DNA of 64,000 nt from UBA1447 sp002329225. Lineage in GTDB: Bacteria; Bacillota; Clostridia; Oscillospirales; Acutalibacteraceae. Position 1 is the first letter of the stretch, and each line of letters begins with the position of its first letter. The stretch is from positions 1 through 64,000 of the forward strand of contig JBMNVN010000006.1 in the NCBI GenBank assembly GCA_050946835.1. The letters are read 5' to 3'. Under the pieces are notes generated by a model. That model made no database searches and was not told where the DNA came from. It was given only the letters and a program-made list of their open reading frames with translations. Made by a program: the position numbers and the translations under genes. This document shows positions 47,293 to 57,089 of this stretch, one piece after another.

Positions 47293-50200
47293 TCATTCAA
47301 AAAAACTGATTTGCTCACTTGTCGGCAATCCTGATAAAGCACCGGTGTTTTCAAGAGCGGTTATAACGGCACTCGAAACACGAGCCCTGTTCTTAAAATC
47401 ATCCACGGAGTTAAACTTGCCGTAACCGTCATCCCTTGCCTGCCTCATTCCGGCAGCGGCGGTTTTACCGACCCCGGGAAGGGCGGAAAACGGCAGACGG
47501 ATTTTTCCGTCCTCTATCACATAGCGCTCCGCCTCGGAAAGATAGAGATCCACGGGTAAAAACTCAAAGCCCCTTGCCATCATTTCGTTCACCACTTGCA
47601 GGCTCGTGAGCGTGTCTTCTTCTGTTGCAGTCCTGACTCTTTTACCCATTGACTCAAGCGCTTTGATAGCCTTACGTATACCCTCCCGACCCAATAAGAT
47701 GGTGGTTACATCCAGATTGCCGCCCCTGATAGTCATATAGCTTGCGTAATATTCCAAAGGTTTATTTATTTTGTACCAAGCCAGACGCAAAGCACCGATA
47801 ACATAGGCGGCCGCATGGGCCTTGGGGAACATATAGGCTATTTTTTTACAGGACTCAATGTACCACTCGGGAACATCTTTACTTCTCATTTCGTCAATAT
47901 GTTCCTTGGTAAGCTCGTCTTTACTTTTTCCTTTGCGCACAATTTCCATAATCTTAAAAGCAAGGCCCGGTTCCAAGCCCTTACGTATAAGGTAGGTCAT
48001 GATACTGTCCCTTGTTCCGATTACCTCACCGATTGTGCAAATGCCTTTTTCAATAAGCTCCTGCGCATTGCCTGTCCAAACATCGGTGCCGTGAGAAAGG
48101 CCGGATATTTGAATCAATTCCGAGAAGCACTTCGGTTTTGATTGTTGGAGAATCTGACGTACAAAGGGGGTACCCATCTCCGGTATGGAAAGAGAGCCGG
48201 TTTCGCAGTCAATATCTTCCGCCGTAACGCCCATTGGTTCGGGGCTGAGCATAAGTTCAAACAATTTGGGGTCACAAAGGTCAATATCATTTACCTTGAC
48301 TCCCGTTAAATCCTCCAGCATTTTGTAAAAGGTCGGCACATCATGGCCGAGTATATCTAATTTAAGAATAGTGTCATGCAGAGCGTTAAAATCAAAATGG
48401 GTGGTCTGTTTACCTTTTTCGGCATCGTCGGCAGGATATTGAAGAGGAGTAAAGTCTTCCGCTTCCATATCGGAAGGAATTACCACCATCCCCCCCGGAT
48501 GCTGACCGGTGGTACGCTTAACACCCACAAAACCCGCAGCCAAACGGCTTTCTTCCGCCGAGACTACGATAAGGCCCTTCTTTTCCAAATATTTTTTAAC
48601 AAAACCGTAAGCGGTTTTATCTTTTATCGTGGCAATTGTCCCCGCCTTAAAACAGTTTTCGGAACCGAACAGTTCTTCGGTATACTTATGGGCCTGCTCC
48701 TGAAATTCGCCTGAGAAATTAAGGTCAATGTCCGGCTGTTTTTCACCTTTAAAGCCTAAAAATGTTTCAAAAGGAATATCATGGCCTTCCCGTATCATTG
48801 CCTTCCCGCATTGGGGACAGTCTTTGGGAGGCAAGTCATAGCCTGAGCCTACGCTGCCGTCGTGAAAAAACTCGTTATAATGGCAGGATTTGCAAAGATA
48901 GTGGGGAACAAGAGGATTTACTTCCGATATACCGGCCACATAGGCCACAAAGGAAGAACCGACGGAACCCCTTGAACCGACAAGGTAGCCGTTTGCTTCC
49001 GAATATTGCACAAGCTTTTGCGCAATAATATAGAGTACTGAAAACCCGTGTTTTATTATTGAGTCCAGTTCCTTATTTAAACGTTTCGCCACATATTCAG
49101 GCAAAGGATCTCCGAAAATCGCCTTTGCACCTTTCATACAGGTTTCACGCAACAGTTCATCGGAGCCTTCTATTTTCGGAGTAAAGGTTCCGTCTTTTAA
49201 AGGTGAAATATTTTCAATCATATCGGCAATTTTGTTTGTATTTGCCACCACGACTTCGTAAGCTGTTTCTTCCCCGAGATAGGCAAACTCCTTCAGCATA
49301 TCTTCCGTTTTACGGAAGTATAGGGGCGGCTGAAACTCGGCATCATCAAACTCTTTGCCGGTCATTAAAATCTCCCGGAATATCTTGTCGCTTTCATCAA
49401 GAAAATGCACGTCCCCCGTTGCCACAACGGGGATGTTAAGCTTTTCCGCCAAACGGATTATTTTACGGTTTATATCTTCTAATTCCTTTTCTCTCTTGAC
49501 AATGCCTTCCCTCAGCATAAATTCATTGTTGCCCTTAGGCATTATTTCCAGATAATCGTAAAACCCGGCAATTTCGGCAAGTTCTTCCTCACTTTTTCCG
49601 TCTAAAACGGCGCGGTAAACTTCCCCGGCCTCACAGGCGCTGCTGAACAAAAGCCCTTCCCTATGCAACAGGAGTTCACTTCTTGGCATTCTGGGAGTCC
49701 TGTAAAAATACTGTAAGTGGGATTTGCTTATAAGTTTATAAAGATTCTTTAGCCCCGTAAGATTTTTTACCAGTATGACCATATGGTAAGAACGACGTTT
49801 GTAAGCCTCCTGAGGGTCGTTTTCCGCCTCTCTGTCATCAACATAATATGCCTCAACACCGTAAATAACTTTAAAGTCCGTACCGGGGTTGGACTTTTTT
49901 ATTTTCTGTGCGGTTTGCATGGCCTCCGGAAAGGCCTGAACAACTCCGTGGTCCGTTATTGCAACCGCTCTGTGACCCCAATCATGCGCCCGCTCTATAA
50001 GTTTTTTCGGCGAGCTTATTCCGTCAAAGGCGGACATATTTGTATGCAAATGCAATTCTACACGTTTCACTTCGGCATTGTCTTTTTCTTTTACGGTTTC
50101 AACCATGACAATGTTTGCGGCATTAACGCAATAACACCTCTGGTACGGGTCAAAAATTATTTCACCGCTGACTATAACCGTTTTGGAATCGACAAGTTTC

Positions 50201-50718
50201 TTTTCAAGGAGCTGACAGGCCCCAACTTCGTCAAAAACTTTTACCTTATACGCACCGGTTTTATCGCTCAAAACAAAAATTATAATGCTTTTTCGCGCGT
50301 TCTTTGTTCTTTTTTTTGAGCAGGCGAACACTTCTCCCCAAATCGTCACACGTCCGTCCTCATCACTGATTGTGTTTATGGGTACGGGCTTACCGCGGAT
50401 TTTCTTACCGTAAAGCACTTTCATATTTTTAGCGCTTATGGGCAAATCCGCATAAAGCAATTCTTTGTCGGATGCCTCATCTTTCGATGAACGCTGAACA
50501 AGTTTCACCCTACGCATACCGGTATTTTCTTCAATGCAAGCCTGTGCCCTCTCAAGCAACTCCGGGCTTACCTTTTTCTTAAGTTCTATTGTAACGGTTG
50601 TACTCAAGATTTCCTCAAATACCTCCGTATGGACTACAACCGCATCTTTAAGAGCCTCTGTTAAAACCTCGTCATTAATATAATCGCCCATAAGGGCGAT
50701 AAAACTGTTATTTTTCAT
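47293..50718 (-). CDS. polC: PolC-type DNA polymerase III alpha subunit lacking the exonuclease insert
   Basis: This 1141-aa replicative polymerase has an N-terminal domain and OB-fold (about 1-215). The PHP domain has RVELHLHTNMSAFDGIS near 220, AVAITDHGVVQAF near 247 and KVIYGVEAYYVDD near 274. The polymerase core has GSRGSVGSSFVAY near 565, a zinc-finger-like Cys set (CKSCHYNEF, CPQCGKAM) near 595-635, QPDIDLNFSGEFQ near 655 and LDILGHDVPTFY near 790. In ordinary PolC (about 1430 aa) a DEDD 3'-5' exonuclease is inserted after the GVEAY segment. Here GVEAYYVDD continues after 20 residues straight into YHMVILVKNLTGLKNLYKL. Proofreading must therefore come from PHP or a separate DnaQ. Confidence 0.94.
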   Translation of the reverse strand: MKNNSFIALMGDYINDEVLTEALKDAVVVHTEVFEEILSTTVTIELKKKVSPELLERAQACIEENTGMRRVKLVQRSSKDEASDKELLYADLPISAKNMKVLYGKKIRGKPVPINTISDEDGRVTIWGEVFACSKKRTKNARKSIIIFVLSDKTGAYKVKVFDEVGACQLLEKKLVDSKTVIVSGEIIFDPYQRCYCVNAANIVMVETVKEKDNAEVKRVELHLHTNMSAFDGISSPKKLIERAHDWGHRAVAITDHGVVQAFPEAMQTAQKIKKSNPGTDFKVIYGVEAYYVDDREAENDPQEAYKRRSYHMVILVKNLTGLKNLYKLISKSHLQYFYRTPRMPRSELLLHREGLLFSSACEAGEVYRAVLDGKSEEELAEIAGFYDYLEIMPKGNNEFMLREGIVKREKELEDINRKIIRLAEKLNIPVVATGDVHFLDESDKIFREILMTGKEFDDAEFQPPLYFRKTEDMLKEFAYLGEETAYEVVVANTNKIADMIENISPLKDGTFTPKIEGSDELLRETCMKGAKAIFGDPLPEYVAKRLNKELDSIIKHGFSVLYIIAQKLVQYSEANGYLVGSRGSVGSSFVAYVAGISEVNPLVPHYLCKSCHYNEFFHDGSVGSGYDLPPKDCPQCGKAMIREGHDIPFETFLGFKGEKQPDIDLNFSGEFQEQAHKYTEELFGSENCFKAGTIATIKDKTAYGFVKKYLEKKGLIVVSAEESRLAAGFVGVKRTTGQHPGGMVVIPSDMEAEDFTPLQYPADDAEKGKQTTHFDFNALHDTILKLDILGHDVPTFYKMLEDLTGVKVNDIDLCDPKLFELMLSPEPMGVTAEDIDCETGSLSIPEMGTPFVRQILQQSKPKCFSELIQISGLSHGTDVWTGNAQELIEKGICTIGEVIGTRDSIMTYLIRKGLEPGLAFKIMEIVRKGKSKDELTKEHIDEMRSKDVPEWYIESCKKIAYMFPKAHAAAYVIGALRLAWYKINKPLEYYASYMTIRGGNLDVTTILLGREGIRKAIKALESMGKRVRTATEEDTLTSLQVVNEMMARGFEFLPVDLYLSEAERYVIEDGKIRLPFSALPGVGKTAAAGMRQARDDGYGKFNSVDDFKNRARVSSAVITALENTGALSGLPTSEQISFFE

Positions 50719-50741
50719 GATTTCCTTTCCGCTGATTTGCC

Positions 50742-51794
50742 TTACATCTGCTCTATCTCTTCCATAAGAGCGTCAACTACTACGCTTTCGTCCACAGTAC
50801 GGATATGAACACCCTTTTTAAAAACGGCAGCTTTTCCGCTGCCTGCGGCAATACCGATGTCCGCCTCCCTGGCTTCCCCCGGTCCGTTTACAATGCAGCC
50901 CATAACGGCAACAGTTATAGGCTTTTTGCAGCCTGCAAGTCGTGCCTCAACCTGCTTTGCCAACTCGATTAAATCAACCTGAGTTCTGCCGCAGGTCGGG
51001 CAGGAAATTATCATGGGCGAGTCTTTTCTAAGTCCGAGGGCACGCAGAATATCCAGACCTGCACGAACTTCCTCCATCGGGTCCTCAGTCATGGAAACCC
51101 TGACGGTGTCGCCTATACCTTTGAGCAAAAGCGCTCCCAAACCGGCACTCGATTTTATCAGGCCGGTACGGGCCGTACCCGCTTCCGTAACGCCCAAGTG
51201 CAAAGGATAGTCGCATTTTTCGGCGATTATTTCATAACTCGACACCATATCCGCTACATTGGAAGACTTTATTGAAACGACTATGTCGCCAAAATCATTT
51301 TCTTCCAGCAAGCGAACATGCTCCAGAGCGCTTTCCACCATGGCGGCGGGAGTAGGTCCGCCGAATTTTGACAGCTGTTCCGCATTTACCGAGCCGGAAT
51401 TAACACCGATTCTAATCGGGATATTCTTTGCCGCACAGGCATTTGCTACCGCTTTAACCCTGCTTTTATCGCCGATATTACCGGGGTTGAGCCTGATTTT
51501 ATCCACACCGGCTGCGATACTTTCCAAGGCAAGTTTATAATCAAAATGTATGTCCGCAACTACGGGGATTTTTACCGCCTCTTTAAGGGCGGCAACCAAG
51601 GGTACGGAAGCCGCATCGGGTACGGCCACACGAATAATTTCACAACCCGCCTGTTCAAGCGCCTGTGCCTGGAGAACATTTGCCCGGGTATCGTGAGCGG
51701 GTTTATTGAGCATCGACTGCACGGTTATCGGGGCTCCGCCGCCTATCAGAACTTTCCCTGCACGAACCTGTCTGCTTGCTCTTTTATTTTGCAC
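50742..51794 (-). CDS. ispG: 4-hydroxy-3-methylbut-2-en-1-yl diphosphate synthase
   Basis: This 350-aa 4Fe-4S enzyme is the penultimate step of the MEP isoprenoid pathway. The TIM barrel starts GGGAPITVQSMLNKPAHDT near residue 18, followed by VADIHFDYKLALE and KIRLNPGNIGDK near 84-107. The cluster-binding cysteines lie in ISCPTCGRTQ near 263 and VMGCIVNGPGEAREADIG near 297-314. It belongs to the MEP genes dxr, uppS and ispG in this block and uses ferredoxin or flavodoxin as donor. Confidence 0.96.
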   Translation of the reverse strand: MQNKRASRQVRAGKVLIGGGAPITVQSMLNKPAHDTRANVLQAQALEQAGCEIIRVAVPDAASVPLVAALKEAVKIPVVADIHFDYKLALESIAAGVDKIRLNPGNIGDKSRVKAVANACAAKNIPIRIGVNSGSVNAEQLSKFGGPTPAAMVESALEHVRLLEENDFGDIVVSIKSSNVADMVSSYEIIAEKCDYPLHLGVTEAGTARTGLIKSSAGLGALLLKGIGDTVRVSMTEDPMEEVRAGLDILRALGLRKDSPMIISCPTCGRTQVDLIELAKQVEARLAGCKKPITVAVMGCIVNGPGEAREADIGIAAGSGKAAVFKKGVHIRTVDESVVVDALMEEIEQM

Positions 51795-51834
51795 GGTTTC
51801 ACCGCCTTTTCAGTCTTTATTCAAAGCCGGCGTC

Positions 51835-52911
51835 TTATTTGAAAAGATAAATAATATCCTTTAGAGAAACTACCGCCATAAATATTAAAAGTAAAATAAG
51901 ACCGGCGGCATGAATCCAGCTCTCATACTTTTGCGGTACGGGTTTGCGGCGTATCATTTCCACAAACATAAAGAAGAGTCTGCCTCCATCCAAAGCGGGA
52001 ATGGGCAAAAGATTGAAAATGCCGATATTTATGGAAATAAGCGCCATCAGGTTAAGTAAAGGTAGAAAATCGGTTTTCCTTGATTCTTCGGCAGCCTGAG
52101 CAATAAAACTCACTACACCTATGGGGCCGGAAATATCCTTAAAACCGAATTGCCCGGTAATAAGGTCAAATAAACCCAACCAAACCATTCGCCCCATTGA
52201 AACGGTTTGCAGTGCCGAATACTTTATTACCGGCAGAAATGACGGCTTAACTCCTTTTATAATGAAATCCATCTTAATGCTTTTGTTGCCGTTTTCGTCT
52301 GATTTTGAAAGGTCAACATCGGTCAGCTCTACTTTTTCCTTGCCGCGTTTGAGCGTGAAGTCAACAACACTGTCTTTGTCACGCATAAGCAAAAAACCGA
52401 TATCTACATCTGAAAAAATCCTCTTACCGTTAATTGCTACTATTTTATCCCCGACACACATGCCCGCCTCTTGCACTGCAGACCCTTCGGGGAAGGAATG
52501 AACCGTACTTGTTCCTATAAGATTTTCCTGAGTGAGCATTACGGCTATAATAATTGCGCCGAGTAAAATGTTAAGCAAAGCACCCATTGAAACGATAATA
52601 AAGCGCTGCCAAACGGGTTTAGCGGAAAAAGAGCGTTCATCATCACTTTCTTCATCCTCACCCTCCATGGCACAATACCCGCCGATTGGAAAAAGGCGCA
52701 GGGAGTAGGATGTTTCTTTTTTGCCGAATTTTATAAGCGCCGGCCCCATACCGAGAGCAAACTTGTTCACACGAACCTTAAAGAGTTTTGCAAAGATAAA
52801 ATGGCCCAACTCATGCACCATTATTACAAAACTGAAAAAAAGCACCGCTACCAAAAGCGGCCACGCTTTTGACCATATTGTACCTGCCATCGAAGCAACC
52901 GATAAAAACAT
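51835..52911 (-). CDS. rseP: RIP site-2 metalloprotease, RseP-like
   Basis: This 358-aa intramembrane zinc protease has MVHELGHF near residues 31-38 in the first transmembrane segment, a single PDZ domain (about 130-205) and IFNLLPIPALDGGRLFFMF near 300-318, where D is the third zinc ligand. Gram-positive RasP/RseP enzymes cleave anti-sigma factors and remnant signal peptides. Its position between dxr and ispG is the standard one in Firmicutes. No regulatory target is visible here. Confidence 0.94.
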   Translation of the reverse strand: MFLSVASMAGTIWSKAWPLLVAVLFFSFVIMVHELGHFIFAKLFKVRVNKFALGMGPALIKFGKKETSYSLRLFPIGGYCAMEGEDEESDDERSFSAKPVWQRFIIVSMGALLNILLGAIIIAVMLTQENLIGTSTVHSFPEGSAVQEAGMCVGDKIVAINGKRIFSDVDIGFLLMRDKDSVVDFTLKRGKEKVELTDVDLSKSDENGNKSIKMDFIIKGVKPSFLPVIKYSALQTVSMGRMVWLGLFDLITGQFGFKDISGPIGVVSFIAQAAEESRKTDFLPLLNLMALISINIGIFNLLPIPALDGGRLFFMFVEMIRRKPVPQKYESWIHAAGLILLLIFMAVVSLKDIIYLFK

Positions 52912-52972
52912 AAGACTCTCCTTTTGAGTTTTGAAAATCGGGTAAATGCCGCAAAATCAATTTTATTTAACT

Positions 52973-54118
52973 TTAACGGGTTAATTCGGAAACAAAGCGC
53001 CTTGTCACCCTGTCTGTTTCAAGCACATCTTCCAAGTTGTAGCTTTGCTTTGACGGAATTTTTCCCAAAGCTTTTTCCACAAATTCGGCTATTTGAAGGA
53101 AGCCGATTTTTTTCTCCCTAAAGAGCAGATTAGCAGCTTCATTAGCTGAGTTGGCTATTGCCGGATACAGTCCGCCTTTAGAAATTGCTTCCCGGCAAAG
53201 CGCTATGCCTCGGAAAGTATCTTCATCGGGCTTTACAAAGGTCAAGGCTTCACCAAGGCTGAGGTCCAATTCAGGTGCGGGACACTCCGTGCGCTCAGGG
53301 TATGTCAAGGCATATTGTATTGGCAGACGCATATCCGGGACGCCCAACTGCGCCAACACGGAATTGTCAACATACTCTACCATGGAATGCACAATGCTTT
53401 GTCTGTGAACAAGTATGTCCACCTGTTCGGGTCTTACATTAAACAGCCAAACCGCTTCAATCAGCTCCAAACCTTTATTTATCATAGTTGCCGAGTCAAC
53501 GGTGATTTTAGCCCCCATAGACCAGTTCGGGTGATTGAGGGCTTGTTCCAAGGTAACGTTTCTAAGTTCTTCCTTTGTCTTGCCGAAAAAGGGACCTCCC
53601 GAAGCGGTAAGAATCAGCCTTTTGATTTCCTTATAAGAATTGCAACCCTCCAAAACCTGAAAAATTGCCGAGTGTTCGCTGTCTACAGGAAGTATTTTTA
53701 CTTTTTTTTCAGCTGCTCGTTTCATAACCAGAGCGCCCGCCGCTACAAGAGTTTCTTTATTGGCTAAAGCCACCTCATTACCGGCTTCTATGGCAGACAG
53801 GGTCGACTCCAAGCCCGCCATACCCACTATTCCGTTTAAAACCGTATCCGCTTTTTGCGCCGCACATTCGCAAATACCCTCCGTGCCGCAAAGAACTTCG
53901 GTGCCGCTCCCGCTGATTGCAGCTTTGAGTTCCAGTGCGGCGGCAGGGTCGCTCATCGCTACATACTTCGGTTTAAACTCCAGTATTTGTTCCTTAATTA
54001 TCCGTGTATTGGAGTGAGCGGTTAGGGCAAGGACATCAAACCCCCGAAGCCTTGCGACTTCGAGAGCCTGTACACCGATAGAGCCGGTAGACCCCAAAAT
54101 GGTTATTGTTTTAGCCAT
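52973..54118 (-). CDS. dxr: 1-deoxy-D-xylulose-5-phosphate reductoisomerase
   Basis: This 381-aa NADPH-dependent enzyme makes MEP from DXP. The NADPH site is ITILGSTGSIGVQALEV at residues 5-21, with LANKETLVAAG near 117, the metal site PVDSEHSAIFQ near 142 and MGAKITVDSATMINKGLELIEA near 198. It contains an intact A8 run at 53702..53709, which shows that the sequence does not systematically shorten A8 tracts. It lies between cdsA and rseP. Confidence 0.96.
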   Translation of the reverse strand: MAKTITILGSTGSIGVQALEVARLRGFDVLALTAHSNTRIIKEQILEFKPKYVAMSDPAAALELKAAISGSGTEVLCGTEGICECAAQKADTVLNGIVGMAGLESTLSAIEAGNEVALANKETLVAAGALVMKRAAEKKVKILPVDSEHSAIFQVLEGCNSYKEIKRLILTASGGPFFGKTKEELRNVTLEQALNHPNWSMGAKITVDSATMINKGLELIEAVWLFNVRPEQVDILVHRQSIVHSMVEYVDNSVLAQLGVPDMRLPIQYALTYPERTECPAPELDLSLGEALTFVKPDEDTFRGIALCREAISKGGLYPAIANSANEAANLLFREKKIGFLQIAEFVEKALGKIPSKQSYNLEDVLETDRVTRRFVSELTR

Positions 54119-54148
54119 GCATAATACTCCAGAAGTTCATCGTTTGCC

Positions 54149-55000
54149 TTAAATCCGTTGAGAAATGACGATTATTGCATAGAGCGCCGGCATAACAAAG
54201 ACGGAACTGTCAAAGCGGTCCATAACTCCGCCGTGTCCCTTCATAATTTTGCCGAAATCTTTAACCCCGTAATTTCTTTTAATTGCGGAAGCGGACAAGT
54301 CGCCCAACATGCCTATAACAGATAAGAAAAAGGAAAGAACAATTAGTAAGGTATATGAGATAAGGTGGCTTTTGAAAAAGAATTTATTAAAAACAGCAAG
54401 AAAAATAACATTCAATACCGCAGTAAGAACCAGCCCGCCGGCTGCGCCTTCATAGCTCTTTTTGGGGCTTATTTTCGGAGACATCTTATGCTTGCCGAAC
54501 TTAAATCCTATGAGATAGGCAAAAGCATCCGTCATCCATGAGCAGGATAAACCGATTAAAAGCAGGAACACACTCTGAGGTTTTCCGAAAGTATCGGGAA
54601 ATTCTTTATATATGTCGCGCACAAGCATAAAACAAGAAAAAGCGTAGGGTATCGCTAAAGATGTGAATGCAGTGACGGCAACATGCTCAAACCTGGTCTT
54701 CTCATAAAAAAGGAGCATCAAAGAAAGAAGGACAATTACATAAATTGCAAATACGGGACCAATAGGTACATTATATTTTTCAAGCACATGATACTCGCTG
54801 ATTAGAGGAAAAGCGCATGCGACAACCAAACCAACCGCTTTTAACGCTATGTTTTTAACCCCTGTTACTTTAAGTATTTCATAAACCGCTATCGTACAGA
54901 AAATACTCACAAGGAATTCCATCAAGCGAGACCACATTAATACAAGTGTCAAAATCGCTACCAAGCCCCATAACACCCCTGATATTACTCTCTGCTTCAT
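54149..55000 (-). CDS. cdsA: Phosphatidate cytidylyltransferase
   Basis: This 283-aa polytopic membrane enzyme makes CDP-diacylglycerol. It has about seven to eight transmembrane segments. The family signature near the C-terminus is SVIGMLGDLSASAIKRNYGVKDFG followed by GHGGVMDRFDS (residues about 221-258 as a region), with Asp residues that bind Mg. SWMTDAFAYLIG near 152 is the other conserved loop. It supplies the phospholipid branch and is followed by dxr. Confidence 0.95.
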   Translation of the reverse strand: MKQRVISGVLWGLVAILTLVLMWSRLMEFLVSIFCTIAVYEILKVTGVKNIALKAVGLVVACAFPLISEYHVLEKYNVPIGPVFAIYVIVLLSLMLLFYEKTRFEHVAVTAFTSLAIPYAFSCFMLVRDIYKEFPDTFGKPQSVFLLLIGLSCSWMTDAFAYLIGFKFGKHKMSPKISPKKSYEGAAGGLVLTAVLNVIFLAVFNKFFFKSHLISYTLLIVLSFFLSVIGMLGDLSASAIKRNYGVKDFGKIMKGHGGVMDRFDSSVFVMPALYAIIVISQRI

Positions 55001-55027
55001 CTAATACCTTCTTTATTATTTATTAAT

Positions 55028-55747
55028 TCAGATACCGCCGAATCGCCTGTTGCGGTTGCCGTAATCTTCAATCGCCCTGTCAAGATCAGCCGGAGTAAAA
55101 TCGGGCCAAAGAATATCCGAATACCAAAACTCCGTATATGCCGCTTGCCAAATGAGAAAGTTGGAGAGTCTGTACTCCCCGCTCGGTCTAATAATCAGAT
55201 CCGGATCCGGCTGACCCGCAGTATACAGACCGGCTTGAATATCCTCCAGCCGGATTTCGTCCGGAGTTATTTCCCCGCTTTGAACCCTTCGGGCTAAAGA
55301 GCGAACGCTGTGAAGAATCTCCTGTCTGCCGCCGTAATTGACGGCCAGATTTACCGTTGTCTTACGTGCCTGTGCCGACTCTCTTTCGGCAATTCTGATA
55401 AGTTTTCTAATGTCCTCGGGCAGAGCGGAGGTATCACCGATATAACGGATACGAAAGCCCTTTTGAATATTTTCCTCTTGCCTTTCCTCCGCTTCTTTCA
55501 AATAATCCCGGAACAAATCCATAACGGCATTTATTTCTTCGGCCGGCCGGGACCAGTTTTCCGTTGAAAAAGCATAAAAGGTTAGGTATTTTATCCCTAT
55601 ATCGGCGGCATATTCGCATATGGTTCGAAAAGTTTGCGCACCCTGCTCATGCCCCCGACTGCGGGGCAATCCCCTTTGCGTAGCCCAACGGCCGTTTCCA
55701 TCCATGATTATTCCGATATGCACAGGCAGTGCCGTATTTTCCGGCAT
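55028..55747 (-). CDS. uppS: Undecaprenyl diphosphate synthase
   Basis: This 239-aa cis-prenyltransferase makes the lipid carrier for peptidoglycan. HIGIIMDGNGRWATQRGLPRS is at residues 10-30, with the catalytic Asp in MDGNGRWA. The substrate-binding LTFYAFSTENWSRP is near 56-69 and DLIIRPSGEYRLSNFLIWQAAY near 190-211, followed by YSDILWPDF. It follows frr by 17 bp and leads toward cdsA. Confidence 0.96.
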   Translation of the reverse strand: MPENTALPVHIGIIMDGNGRWATQRGLPRSRGHEQGAQTFRTICEYAADIGIKYLTFYAFSTENWSRPAEEINAVMDLFRDYLKEAEERQEENIQKGFRIRYIGDTSALPEDIRKLIRIAERESAQARKTTVNLAVNYGGRQEILHSVRSLARRVQSGEITPDEIRLEDIQAGLYTAGQPDPDLIIRPSGEYRLSNFLIWQAAYTEFWYSDILWPDFTPADLDRAIEDYGNRNRRFGGI

Positions 55748-55764
55748 TAAACATTTCCTCCGGT

Positions 55765-56319
55765 TTAGATTTCCATTACCTCTTTTTCTTTCTCGTCCCT
55801 AATGTTGTCCACTTCGGAAGTGAACTCGTCGGTAATGTTCTGCAATTCCTTTTCACCGTTCTTCAGATCATCTTCGGTTATCTCGGAAGCCTTTTCCATT
55901 TTTTTGAGTCTATCAATACTGTCCCTTCTTATAGAGCGGATGGCTACTTTGGAATCTTCCGCAATGCGGCCGATGTCTTTTACAATTTCTTTACGCCGGT
56001 CTTCCGTAAGTTGGGGAAATATCAGACGGATAATACGGCCGTCATTCTGAGGGTTGATACCCAAATCAGAGGCCTGAATGGCTTTTTCTATCAGGCTCAG
56101 TGAAGAAATATCCCAAGGTTGAATATTCAGAATGCGTGCCTCCGCAACCGAAATAGCGGCAATCTGGTTAATTGGTGTGGGAACGCCGTAATAGTCAACC
56201 CTGATTTTATCCAGTACCGCGGCATTTGCCCTGCCTGCCCGAATAGATGCATATTCACTTTTTAACACACTTATGGTTTTACCCATCTTTTCTCTCGCAT
56301 TATCATATACCGCTTGCAT
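55765..56319 (-). CDS. frr: Ribosome recycling factor
   Basis: This 184-aa protein separates ribosomal subunits after termination with EF-G. It has the long three-helix bundle with LKSEYASIRAGRANAAVLDKI at residues 19-39, YGVPTPINQIAAISV near 44-58, IRLIFPQLTEDRRKEIVKDIG near 99-119 and the C-terminal helix. Its start codon overlaps pyrH's stop by one base, typical for this pair. Confidence 0.97.
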   Translation of the reverse strand: MQAVYDNAREKMGKTISVLKSEYASIRAGRANAAVLDKIRVDYYGVPTPINQIAAISVAEARILNIQPWDISSLSLIEKAIQASDLGINPQNDGRIIRLIFPQLTEDRRKEIVKDIGRIAEDSKVAIRSIRRDSIDRLKKMEKASEITEDDLKNGEKELQNITDEFTSEVDNIRDEKEKEVMEI

Positions 56320-57032
56320 TATTTAGCCTCCTTAACTAATGTTCCAATTTTTTTACCGCAAACAGCTGAAACTATATTTTGAGGATCTTTTATATTAAAC
56401 ACTAAAATCGGGATTTTGTTGTCTTTACAAAGAGAGGCGGCGGTGCTGTCCATCACTCCCAACTCTTTATTGAGCACATCGCTGTATGTTAATGTTTCAT
56501 ATTTTTGGGCGTCCGGAAATTTTTTCGGGTCTTTGTCAAACACGCCGTCCACATTTGTTGCCTTAAAAATAATGTCCGCATTTATTTCGGCAGCCCTTAA
56601 TGCCGCCGCCGTATCCGTTGTAAAGAAAGGATTCCCGGTGCCGCAACCGAAAATAACAACTCTGCCTTTTTCGAGGTGAGAAATAGCCTTGTTACGAATA
56701 TAAGGTTCCGCAATTTGCTGCATGGTAATTGCGGTTTGCACACGTACCGGGACATCAAGTTGCTCAAGAGCATCGGATAGAGCCAATGAGTTTATTGCCG
56801 TTGCAAGCATTCCCATGTGATCCGCTCGAGTTCTGTCCATTTCCCCGCTGGAACGGCCTCGCCAGAAGTTACCTCCCCCGACTACAAGCCCGAACTCAAC
56901 TCCAAGGTCAACACACTCTTTAACTGCGGAACAGATATTAAGCACCGTATCAAAATCAATTCCGTACCCTTTGGAGCCCGCCATGGCTTCGCCGCTTATT
57001 TTCAGCAATATTCGGTTATAAACAGGTTGCAT
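56319..57032 (-). CDS. pyrH: UMP kinase
   Basis: This 237-aa amino-acid-kinase-fold enzyme phosphorylates UMP to UDP and controls pyrimidine supply. Signatures are RILLKISGEAMAG at residues 6-18, LVVGGGNFWRGR near 49, MDRTRADHMGMLATAIN near 65 and FFTTDTAAALRAAEINAD near 134. It is the first gene of the block here; the usual upstream rpsB and tsf are not adjacent. Promoter TTTACA-17-TAAAAT lies 30-60 bp upstream. Confidence 0.96.
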   Translation of the reverse strand: MQPVYNRILLKISGEAMAGSKGYGIDFDTVLNICSAVKECVDLGVEFGLVVGGGNFWRGRSSGEMDRTRADHMGMLATAINSLALSDALEQLDVPVRVQTAITMQQIAEPYIRNKAISHLEKGRVVIFGCGTGNPFFTTDTAAALRAAEINADIIFKATNVDGVFDKDPKKFPDAQKYETLTYSDVLNKELGVMDSTAASLCKDNKIPILVFNIKDPQNIVSAVCGKKIGTLVKEAK

Positions 57033-57060
57033 GTTTTTATCCTCCGAATTATTTTATATA

Positions 57061-57089
57061 ATTTTACTTGATTTGAGTTCCGGTGTAAA
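57061..57089 (-). promoter_or_regulatory. pyrH promoter
   Basis: On the minus strand TTTACA, a 17-bp spacer and TAAAAT. It gives the pyrH-to-polC operon its own start, independent of the histidine phosphatase gene. Confidence 0.65.

Noticed and set aside
53702..53709. A8 tract in dxr as a third frame break
   Set aside because: The dxr frame reads through intact with normal motifs on both sides; it is instead evidence against systematic A8 shortening.
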